From the NCBI GenBank assembly GCA_003244125.1, contig QHBL01000269.1, forward strand, positions 1 to 8,845: a DNA stretch of 8,845 nucleotides, written 5' to 3'. Shown here one piece after another: positions 1 through 5,543 of the stretch. The notes under the pieces are model-generated. The model searched no databases, was not told where the DNA came from, and saw nothing but the letters and a program-made list of their open reading frames with translations. Both the position numbers and the translations under genes were made by a program. Within the stretch, counting starts at the first letter, position 1, and each line of letters starts with the position of its first letter. This DNA comes from Chthoniobacterales bacterium (GTDB lineage Bacteria > Verrucomicrobiota > Verrucomicrobiae > Chthoniobacterales > UBA10450).

Positions 1-1
1 C

Positions 2-79
2 CATTCTCGGACACGCATCCTCTTTGGAGGCCAGTACGACGGGACCGCTCTCAACGACACTTGGGAGCTAACGGAATAG
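2..79 (+). CDS. Kelch-repeat / galactose-oxidase-like beta-propeller protein, C-terminal end only
   Basis: The 25 codons before the TAG at 77-79 read as the end of a kelch blade: R-I-L-F-G-G, then a short loop, then N-D-T-W-E-L. The 'hydrophobic-F-G-G ... N-D-T-W-x-(L/Y)' pattern is the signature of kelch motifs, where the double glycine and the tryptophan define one beta-propeller blade. In kelch proteins the last blade often closes the ring at the extreme C-terminus, which fits a stop four codons after the Trp (W-E-L-T-E). The rest of the gene lies outside the window, so size, secretion signal and partner domains are unknown. In soil bacteria such proteins are commonly secreted; that is inference here. 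The family call is fairly secure for so short a piece because motif and position both agree. Confidence 0.72.
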   Translation, partial: HSRTRILFGGQYDGTALNDTWELTE

Positions 80-140
80 CAGCTCCACGCAGTACGCATT
101 CCAGCGCGCGGGGCTGCCTGCTCAAGGCCGAGCCGCCGGA

Positions 141-152
141 GGAATTAATTCC
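141..152. repeat. Perfect 12-nt AT-core dyad GGAATTAATTCC
   Basis: GGAATTAATTCC is its own reverse complement. Beyond it, GCC at 135-137 can pair with GGC at 153-155 if GGA at 138-140 bulges out. There is no loop, so a dimeric-protein operator is as plausible as a hairpin. It lies 62 nt after the kelch stop and has no T-run, so it does not look like a standard terminator. Function unknown. Confidence 0.35.
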
Positions 153-229
153 GGCACTCGATTCGCTCCAACGTCATCACAGCTTCCGTTCCGGCGCCAT
201 TTCGAGCTACGCGAATGAACGTTGGTGAT

Positions 230-256
230 GTTCACGATCGTGTTCTTCACGTGAAC
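230..256. promoter_or_regulatory. Nested palindromes around CACGATCGTG and TTCACGTGAA
   Basis: Two perfect palindromes sit 3 nt apart: CACGATCGTG (233-242) and TTCACGTGAA (246-255). The outer arms GTTCACG (230-236) and CGTGAAC (250-256) also pair as a 7-bp stem with a 13-nt loop, so the DNA can be read as two adjacent operator half-structures or as one hairpin. It is about 230 nt upstream of the ATG at 484, with no intervening gene I can support. A transcription-factor site is the simplest reading, but nothing identifies the protein. Confidence 0.35.
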
Positions 257-483
257 GCCAAGGGTAATCACGATCACCGGAGAACGGTCGAATAGCCATT
301 AGTGCTTTCCGTGTCTCATCCTTGGCCGATGCTAGCGCGGTGGTTGGGCAACAATGGGCAGTGCATTAGCTTTGACGTCGTTAGCCGGGCAGTGGGACAA
401 AAACGCCCTGTTTTGGGACATTATGCGTTGCAGTCGTTGTTCCTCGAATTTTTATCCGTATTAGTTCGAAATCTAGGCAACAA

Positions 484-941
484 ATGAAGATATTGATTTG
501 TACTATCCCCCCGATTCTTGCGTCGGCCGCCTTACCTGTACTCGCCCAAGAGAAGCCACCAGTAAGGAAGACCTCAAACACGATCTGGTAAAACTGGAGA
601 AGCAATCATGGGAGGCGTGGAAGAACCGAGATGGGAAATTCTATGAGAACTTCCTCTACGATGATCATGTGGAACTTGGCACTGGCGGGCCCTTTAATAA
701 ATCGTCAGTTGTGAGCTTTGTCGGGAGCCCAGTCTGCGCCGTGAAGTCGTATACGGTTGATCATTTCGAGCTAACGACGTTTGATGCTAACACTGCGCTG
801 CTGACCTATCACGCAGCGCAGGAGACTACTTGCTCGGGCAAGGCGGTTCCGAGTTCGGTCTGGGTGAGTTCGTTGTATGTAAGGCGCGATGGACGCTGGC
901 TCAATGCGCTGTATCAACAAACGCCGGCGACGCCGAAGTAG
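484..941 (+). pseudogene. Secreted DUF4440/SnoaL-like (NTF2-fold) protein, frameshifted after its signal peptide
   Basis: From ATG 484 one frame gives a clear signal peptide: M-K-I-L-I-C-T, a hydrophobic stretch, then L-P-V-L-A-Q-E with likely cleavage after Ala21. That frame stops at TAA 589-591. The mature domain continues in another frame from about 561 (S-K-E-D-L) to the TAG at 939-941. It contains E-x-x-S-W-E-A-W-K-x-R-D-G, then D-D-H-V-E and a C-terminal Y-V-R-R-D-G-R-W-L-N-A-L-Y-Q-Q-T-P, the layout of DUF4440/SnoaL-like cone folds whose members have varied or unknown functions. The frames meet at 559-563, where one missing base would rejoin them into a protein of about 150 residues. 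Starting at 498 instead gives an implausible N-terminus with no export signal. The cause may be a real mutation or a one-base sequence error; the domain frame itself is intact. Confidence 0.72.
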
Positions 942-1014
942 AAGAGAAGATTGCACAACCGCTGCAGCACACTCACGCGCTGGTGAACGATTTAGCGCGA
1001 CGAACGTCTCGCGC

Positions 1015-1020
1015 TACAAT
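1015..1020 (+). promoter_or_regulatory. Candidate -10 element just upstream of rsmI
   Basis: TACAAT at 1015-1020 matches the sigma70 -10 consensus at 5 of 6 positions and ends 9 nt before the rsmI ATG. No good -35 is visible at the expected distance and no Shine-Dalgarno sequence precedes the ATG. If used, it would give an almost leaderless rsmI transcript. Chance occurrence is quite possible. Confidence 0.25.
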
Positions 1021-1029
1021 GGCGCTGGC

Positions 1030-1740
1030 ATGCTTTACATCGTGGCGACGCCGATCGGAAATCGCGGCGACATTACTCTGCGCGCGCTGGAGGTCTTGCG
1101 GTGCGTCGATCTCATTGCGGCGGAGGATACGCGGCATTCCGGCATGTTGCTCCAGCATTTAGGAATCCAGAAGGCGCTCATAAGTTTTCACGAGCATAAT
1201 GAAGCAATGCGCACGGCGCAGTTGGCGGAGCGACTTGCGGCCGGTGAAGACATCGCGCTTATCACCGATGCTGGAATGCCGGCGCTTTCTGATCCGGGCG
1301 CGCGGTTGATCCGCGAGTGCATCATGCGAAATCTGCCATTTACAGTCGTGCCCGGACCATCGTCGATTGTCACCGCGCTGGTCGGCTCCGGATTTAATCT
1401 GGAGACGTTTTGTTTTCGTGGTTTTCTCCCGGTGAAGAGCGGCGGTCGCGCGCGGGAACTGCAGGCAGCAGCCGAGCGGAAGGAGACGACGCTCTTCTTC
1501 GAGTCGCCGCATCGGTTGCTCAAAACGCTGAGCATGTGCGTCGAGTTGATGCCGCGGCGGCAATTGTGCGTCGCACGTGAGCTGACGAAGAAGTTCGAGG
1601 AATTCCGTCGCGGAACTGCGGCGGAGTTGCTGGCGCATTACACGGCGCATCCGGCGAAGGGGGAGATCGTGTTGGTGGTGAGCGGCGCCAAGGAGGAAGC
1701 GAGAAATTCTGTGCTCCCGCTTAAGATAGGATCGTTGTAG
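1030..1740 (+). CDS. rsmI: 16S rRNA (cytidine1402-2'-O)-methyltransferase RsmI
   Basis: RsmI uses S-adenosylmethionine to 2'-O-methylate C1402 in the ribosomal P site of 16S rRNA. The 236-residue protein carries the family landmarks in order: A-T-P-I-G-N at 6-11 followed by G-D-I-T, A-E-D-T-R at 31-35, T-D-A-G-M-P-A-L-S-D-P-G at 79-90, V-P-G-P-S-S at 107-112, F-R-G-F-L-P at 129-134, E-S-P-H-R at 158-162, A-R-E-L-T-K-K-F-E-E at 182-191 and G-E-I-V-L-V-V at 211-217. The start at 1030 is chosen because M-L-Y-I-V-A-T-P begins the fold; the frame is open further upstream, but that stretch is arginine-rich and low-complexity. It is shorter than E. coli RsmI (286 aa) and lacks the extra C-terminal region, as in many compact homologues. 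Arg12 sits where Leu is usual after P-I-G-N. The stop directly abuts a permease relic. Confidence 0.95.
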   Translation: MLYIVATPIGNRGDITLRALEVLRCVDLIAAEDTRHSGMLLQHLGIQKALISFHEHNEAMRTAQLAERLAAGEDIALITDAGMPALSDPGARLIRECIMRNLPFTVVPGPSSIVTALVGSGFNLETFCFRGFLPVKSGGRARELQAAAERKETTLFFESPHRLLKTLSMCVELMPRRQLCVARELTKKFEEFRRGTAAELLAHYTAHPAKGEIVLVVSGAKEEARNSVLPLKIGSL

Positions 1741-2523
1741 CTGCCGTCCGTCGTCGGCACCCGGTCGCGGTCTTGAGCTATGGCTGCTGGCAGAAACGCT
1801 TCGCCTCCGATGCGTCGGTGCCGTATTGGGAAATCGTCGGTGTGTGCGGCGACGGCAAATACAACAGCCTGGGCGAAGCGCCCAAAGCGGCGATCTACCG
1901 GCCCTTACTGCGCGATTACATAACGCCGGCGCGACCCTCGTCGCGCGCACGAGCCTCGAGCCGAACAGCGCCTTGGCGCTTCGGCCCAAACCGAGTTCCA
2001 CCGTCGTTATCTGAAATGCCGCGGTGAGATGGACGGAGCGCTTTACGCCGTCAGGTGCAGGAGCTCGACGCGACTCTGCCGCTGATGGAAGTGAAGACAT
2101 TGCGCGAACAGATGCGCATTCCGCTTTTCCCCGCGCGCGTGGCTGCGACGGCGCTGGGAAGTTTCAGAGTTCTCGCGCTCGTGCTCGCTGCCGTCGGCGT
2201 TTACGGCGTGATGTCTTACGTTGTCCCGGTCGCGGGCGCGAAATCGGATTGCGCATGGCGCTGGGCGCGCAATCACGTGATGTGCCGCGGCTGATTCTGC
2301 GGCAGGGAATGTCGCTCGCCGCGCTTGGATCAGTCATCGGTCTTGGCGCTGCCTTTGCCGGCACCCGGCTGCTTAGCTCACTACTTTATGGCGTGGATGC
2401 GCATGATCTGGTCCACTTTCAGCGCGATCACTCTGCTGCTCGCGGGCGTTGCGGGGATGCGTGGTGTTTCCCGCTGATCGCGCCACGCGCATCGATCCGA
2501 TGAAGGCATTGTGCGCAGAATAA
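1741..2523 (+). pseudogene. Decayed FtsX/MacB-type ABC transporter permease (ADOP-like) remnant
   Basis: Pieces of one permease appear in order but in different frames. From 1758: H-P-V-A-V-L-S-Y-G-C-W-Q-K-R-F, then E-I-V-G-V-C-G-D-G-K-Y-N-S-L and Y-R-P-L-L-R-D-Y. After a shift near 1920: N-A-G-A-T-L-V-A-R-T-S. From 2040: Q-E-L-D-A-T-L-P-L, K-T-L-R-E-Q-M-R and the helix L-A-L-V-L-A-A-V-G-V-Y-G-V-M-S-Y. After a shift near 2230: G-R-E-I-G-L-R-M-A-L-G-A-Q and L-L-S-S-L-L-Y-G-V-D. After one extra C near 2414: T-F-S-A-I-T-L-L-L-A-G-V. Finally, after another shift near 2467: R-A-T-R-I-D-P-M-K-A-L to TAA 2521-2523. The N-terminal membrane helix is missing, and roughly 30 or more residues are lost between S-D-A-S-V and E-I-V-G. 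Intact relatives are large lipoprotein/macrolide-exporter-type permeases, often duplicated in Acidobacteria. This copy cannot make a working protein. Confidence 0.9.
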
Positions 2524-2536
2524 GCCTGCGGTTTTC

Positions 2537-2588
2537 CTGGAGCGACCGGCGCCGTGTACGGGGACGACACAGAGGTCGTCCCTTCCAG
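2537..2588. repeat. Strong hairpin with nested dyads between convergent genes
   Basis: GGGACGAC (2561-2568) and GTCGTCCC (2575-2582) form a perfect 8-bp stem with a 6-nt loop. Outside it, CTGGA (2537-2541) pairs with TCCAG (2584-2588), and between the 5' arms lies the palindrome CGGCGCCG (2547-2554). The element sits between the permease relic (+, ends 2523) and the next gene (-, ends 2607). Its position fits a bidirectional transcription stop, but neither side has a T-run directly after the stem. A dispersed extragenic palindromic repeat is the other reading and needs a genome comparison. Confidence 0.5.
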
Positions 2589-2606
2589 CGCGGAGGACCG
2601 GGCGTT

Positions 2607-3176
2607 TTACGCCTTTATGAAGACGCCGAGCAATGGGCGCCGCGAGGGCGTTTTCGAACGAAAGTCGCTCACAAATCCGTTCGCCGTCCGAATCTCGACG
2701 TGGCCGGCGGAGCGAGCCGCGTTGTAAACCAGCACCGACCCAACCGGCGCCTGAAATGGATCGCTCACTTGCAGTTTTTTAAACCCATAGCTTGTTACCA
2801 GCTCCTGCGCCGCCTGCTTGGCTAAGGTTGTCTTTGGCCGCGAGCTAACGACGCCGGAAGCGAGCAACGCTTCTTTCACCGCATGCCAGCACATTCTGCG
2901 TGAATGCGCATGGGCGCGTTCTTCCGCGATGCTGGCCGCGCGCATCAGCTTCGGGTCGATCTGCGGATTCGTCTTGCCAAATGGCCGCACGATTTTCGCC
3001 GGCTGGTATTTTTGGATCACATCCACCGACGCAGTCTTTCCGGAAGCATCTTTGAAGAGGAACTTCGTCGGTTGCGACGGAGCGATTCGTGCCGTGGGCG
3101 AAACGGCTGAGGCGGCAAACGGAGCTGCGAGCGCGCAGCCGACAATAAGGGCAAAGCGGGACAGAACTATGTTCAT
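2607..3176 (-). CDS. Secreted papain-fold (CHAP/NlpC-like) putative cysteine hydrolase
   Basis: A 189-residue protein with a signal peptide: M-N-I-V-L-S-R-F, a hydrophobic core, then A-A-S-A with likely cleavage after Ala24. A basic, proline-containing linker of about 65 residues follows. The C-terminal half has the order expected of CHAP/NlpC-P60-like enzymes: a helix starting with the nucleophile candidate Cys96 (R-M-C-W-H-A-V-K-E-A-L), A-P-V-G-S-V-L-V-Y at 143-151, then the candidate catalytic His159 in A-G-H-V-E-I-R-T, with Glu161 or Asp171 nearby as possible third residue. Such enzymes usually cut peptide or amide bonds in peptidoglycan, which fits export, but no substrate can be named from the sequence. 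On the minus strand AAAGG lies 9 nt before the ATG, and a promoter candidate lies upstream. A non-catalytic secreted protein of this fold is not excluded. Confidence 0.62.
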   Translation of the reverse strand: MNIVLSRFALIVGCALAAPFAASAVSPTARIAPSQPTKFLFKDASGKTASVDVIQKYQPAKIVRPFGKTNPQIDPKLMRAASIAEERAHAHSRRMCWHAVKEALLASGVVSSRPKTTLAKQAAQELVTSYGFKKLQVSDPFQAPVGSVLVYNAARSAGHVEIRTANGFVSDFRSKTPSRRPLLGVFIKA

Positions 3177-3408
3177 GGGGGACGGCCTTTATACTGCAAT
3201 AAACGGGCCGGACAACCCATTTTCGCATAAAATTTCCGGAATGACAACGTTTTAATTCGGGAAACTGGAATCAACAGCAGCAGGTACTTGCATGACGTTT
3301 CAGTCTGGTTTGGCGACCCGAAACCGCAGCGGGGGCGGCGGCCGCCGGGGAAACAAGGACCATGCAGAGCGAAAGCGACCCGATGGCTAATCGTCCTGCT
3401 GCGCGCTG
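3177..3408. other. Gap between two minus-strand genes
   Basis: This 232-nt gap holds the promoter candidate for the cysteine-hydrolase gene on its left side. Further right is a perfect GC palindrome, CGGCGGCCGCCG (3336-3347), inside a GC-only run. No coding remnant and no convincing terminator after the cyclase-TPR stop were seen. Confidence 0.45.
3219..3247 (-). promoter_or_regulatory. Candidate sigma70 promoter for the cysteine-hydrolase gene
   Basis: Reading the minus strand, TTGTCA (3247-3242, 5/6 to -35 consensus) is followed after exactly 17 nt by GAAAAT (3224-3219, 4/6 to -10). Transcription would start near 3212, giving a leader of about 36 nt that includes the AAAGG ribosome-binding sequence at 3190-3186. 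A second pair, TTGTCC (3215-3210) and TATAAA (3193-3188) with 16-nt spacing, is as close to consensus but would overlap that ribosome-binding sequence. Confidence 0.38.
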
Positions 3409-5484
3409 TCAGCGAACCCGAAACTCGATGGGAATGGAATCGACTAACTCCGCAAAGCGCTGGTTACCGCGGAGCGCGTCGAAGCGCGGATCAACGCTGA
3501 CCTCCAGCGCGATGCGCGTCCGTTCCGCGAAGGCTTGTTCGAGCGCGTCGACGGCTTGCTCGTGCTCGTTCAGTTGCGTGTAAACTTCGACAAACGCGCC
3601 GAGCGAGACAAACTCACCTCGCGCGCGTCTTGCCTCCAAAGTTTCCAGCTGTTTGCAGGCGAGGCTACGCACGGCCTGCTCGAAGCCTTCGGTCTCATAC
3701 ACGCGCTCCAACATCGTCGCTTCTGCTGCACAATTGCTCAGCATCAGCCCCTTGGCCCATTCAGCGATGGCCTCCGTGTGCATCCCTGTTTTTTCGTAAG
3801 CGTAACCAAGCCACTCGTGCGGCAGCGCGTAATTCGGATCGAGCTCGATTGTGCTCCGGAACTGCTCGGTGGCTCGCTCATACTGCCGCATGAAGAAGAG
3901 GCACCGCGCCGAGTTCACATGAAAACGCGCTGACAATGGCTCAAATTCAAGGCCGCGCGCCATCTCTGCCAGCGCTTCCTCCTGCCGGCCAAACAACATG
4001 AGGCAAAGCCCGTAGTGATGATGGATTTCGGCGAAATTCGGGTTTAGCTCAATACCGCGGCGGAAGGCGCCCTCCGCTGCCGGCCAGTCGCGATCGTGGT
4101 ACAGCTTGACCGCGGCGAGCGGGTTGTAGGCTTCAGCCAGATTGGGATCCAGACTGAGCGCTCTCTCCACCGCTGCGATTCCCGGCGGCCAGCCCTGTTC
4201 TGGCCGCATCAAGCCGTTCACGGCCGCGAACAAGTAGAAGACCGAGAGTCCGGCGTATGCTGACGCGTAGTTCGGATCGAGCTCAATCGCGCGCTCGAAA
4301 TATTCGCGACTCCTGTCAAAGTGCGGAGCAAAGAATTTATTCCAGTAGTAAAGGCCTTTCAGGTAAAGCTGATGCGCTTCAGTGTTTTCCGTCGGCCGCG
4401 AAGCGATCGCGCGCTGCTCCGCGCCTGTCAGTCGCGCCTGCAATGCTTCGGCAACGTTCTTCGCAATCTCCGTCTCGACTGCGAAAATGTCCGTCAATCT
4501 TCGGTCGTATCGTTCCGCCCAAAGGTTCACATCATCAGCTGCGCTGATGAGCTGCACGTGCACCCGCACCTGATCGCCGGCTTTTCTCACGCTGCCCTCC
4601 ACCACATTGGCTACGCCGAGTTGCTGCGCGATCTCACGCAGGTTCGCTGTGGGCCGCCGGTATGACTGGGTGGAAGTGCGCGACACCACCTTCAGCTCGC
4701 GAATCTTCGACAGCCGCGTCAGAATTTCCTCCTGGATGCCGTCCGCGAAGTAGGCATTCTCCGGATCAGGACTGAGATTTTCGAACGGCAAAACGGCGAT
4801 CGATTTCTCGTTAGCCGTCCGGGCATCTCGGCTTTTCGCCAGATGTGCGCACTTCTGCGGCGGCTCCGGATTACCCACTTCGTCAGTATGGAAATTGACC
4901 AGGGAAACCTTCCGCCCGTGCTTCACTTCGCATTCGCCGAGTTCCTCCAGATGCGGATTCCAGCGCGGGAAAGGCAAGAGATCGTCCGCCACTCGTTTCG
5001 ACAGCAGAATGTGACCGGCGTCACCGCAATCCATCACCCGCTGCGCCATGTCCACGCCTGCACCGGCCACGTTCACGCGCTCGTTCACATCCATGATCTG
5101 GTTCACCGGTCCGCTGTGAATGCCCATCCGCAATCGCAGCATGGGTAGGCTCTTGATCGCGCGCGCGATTTCCACCGCACACTCGAGCGGCGCCTCGGCC
5201 TCATCAAAAAAAACGAGCAGCATTCCGTCTCCGCTGGGAATGCGGATGATTTTGCCAGCAGCTTCCGCACGCTGCACGCGCGGTGTGGCCCGGACCACGC
5301 GCGCCAGCTCTTCAAGCACTCGCGTTTGCTCGGTGATGAGTAAGCGTGAGTACTGTACCACGTCCATCATCAGCACATGGGCGATCTCGATTTTTCTCTC
5401 CGCCGCGTCAGGGCCCACGCTGTTAGGGTGGGGCTTGGCAGGCGGTGTTTCAATGCCGAACTCGCGCCGCAGCAGCGCTGGCAA
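3409..5484 (-). CDS. Class III cyclase-homology domain + TolB/FlgO-like domain + TPR repeats protein
   Basis: The 691-residue protein has three parts. Residues ~33-195 are a class III nucleotidyl cyclase homology domain, with the two metal-binding aspartates apparent: Asp41 in M-M-D-V-V-Q-Y-S and Asp86 in S-G-D-G-M-L-L-V-F. Aligned on A-Q-R149, the transition-state Asn position is Asp145 and the purine-selecting Asp position is Asn138, so cyclase activity is uncertain. Residues ~227-352 (S-I-A-V-L-P-F-E-N-L to E-A-L) match the TolB/FlgO-like region found in CadC-type and TPR regulators. Residues ~371-580 form about five or six TPRs (for example A-I-E-L-D-P-N-Y). No transmembrane helix or signal peptide is seen, so it should be cytosolic. 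The start is TTG at 5484, directly after an in-frame TAA, with no clear ribosome-binding site; GTG 5418 is an alternative, and the first ATG (Met39) would cut the domain. It lies 59 nt downstream of the M20 gene and may be co-transcribed. Confidence 0.85.
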   Translation of the reverse strand: MPALLRREFGIETPPAKPHPNSVGPDAAERKIEIAHVLMMDVVQYSRLLITEQTRVLEELARVVRATPRVQRAEAAGKIIRIPSGDGMLLVFFDEAEAPLECAVEIARAIKSLPMLRLRMGIHSGPVNQIMDVNERVNVAGAGVDMAQRVMDCGDAGHILLSKRVADDLLPFPRWNPHLEELGECEVKHGRKVSLVNFHTDEVGNPEPPQKCAHLAKSRDARTANEKSIAVLPFENLSPDPENAYFADGIQEEILTRLSKIRELKVVSRTSTQSYRRPTANLREIAQQLGVANVVEGSVRKAGDQVRVHVQLISAADDVNLWAERYDRRLTDIFAVETEIAKNVAEALQARLTGAEQRAIASRPTENTEAHQLYLKGLYYWNKFFAPHFDRSREYFERAIELDPNYASAYAGLSVFYLFAAVNGLMRPEQGWPPGIAAVERALSLDPNLAEAYNPLAAVKLYHDRDWPAAEGAFRRGIELNPNFAEIHHHYGLCLMLFGRQEEALAEMARGLEFEPLSARFHVNSARCLFFMRQYERATEQFRSTIELDPNYALPHEWLGYAYEKTGMHTEAIAEWAKGLMLSNCAAEATMLERVYETEGFEQAVRSLACKQLETLEARRARGEFVSLGAFVEVYTQLNEHEQAVDALEQAFAERTRIALEVSVDPRFDALRGNQRFAELVDSIPIEFRVR

Positions 5485-5543
5485 TTAACGCTTTGGCTGC
5501 CGCGATGGCTGCGAGTTGGCCACATTCCACCACCCGCCGGCGA

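Larger units (their letters stand above)
80..483. other. Intergenic region, no convincing gene
   Basis: About 400 nt between the kelch gene end and the DUF4440-like gene. I see no tRNA, no terminator with a T-run and no recognisable coding remnant on either strand. It does hold perfect inverted repeats at 141-152, 233-242 and 246-255 (listed separately), and two copies of the octamer GGGCAGTG at 356-363 and 387-394. A weak sigma70-like pair, TTGTTC at 437-442 and TATTAG at 459-464 with a 16-nt spacer, would start transcription about 13 nt before the ATG at 484. It matches consensus at only 3/6 and 4/6, so it is a suggestion only. Confidence 0.5.

Noticed and set aside
356..394. Octamer GGGCAGTG repeated 31 nt apart.
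   Set aside because: Only two short copies and no further periodicity; not enough for an operator or CRISPR-like repeat.
302..487. A 61-codon frame beginning at GTG 302 and ending in TGA that overlaps the ATG at 484 (ATGA).
   Set aside because: The overlap looks like translational coupling, but the peptide matches no family I know, has no ribosome-binding site and could arise by chance.
889..1029. Upstream extension of the rsmI frame to 889.
   Set aside because: The added 47 residues are arginine-rich and overlap the DUF4440-like domain; the family fold starts exactly at the Met encoded at 1030.
1159..2100. Long 313-codon open frame on the minus strand opposite rsmI and the permease relic.
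   Set aside because: Arg/Ser/His-rich composition with no motif. It is the antisense shadow of GC-rich coding DNA and of the relic.
3336..3347. Perfect palindrome CGGCGGCCGCCG.
   Set aside because: It lies in a run made only of G and C, where such dyads are common; no T-run or gene boundary makes it a terminator.
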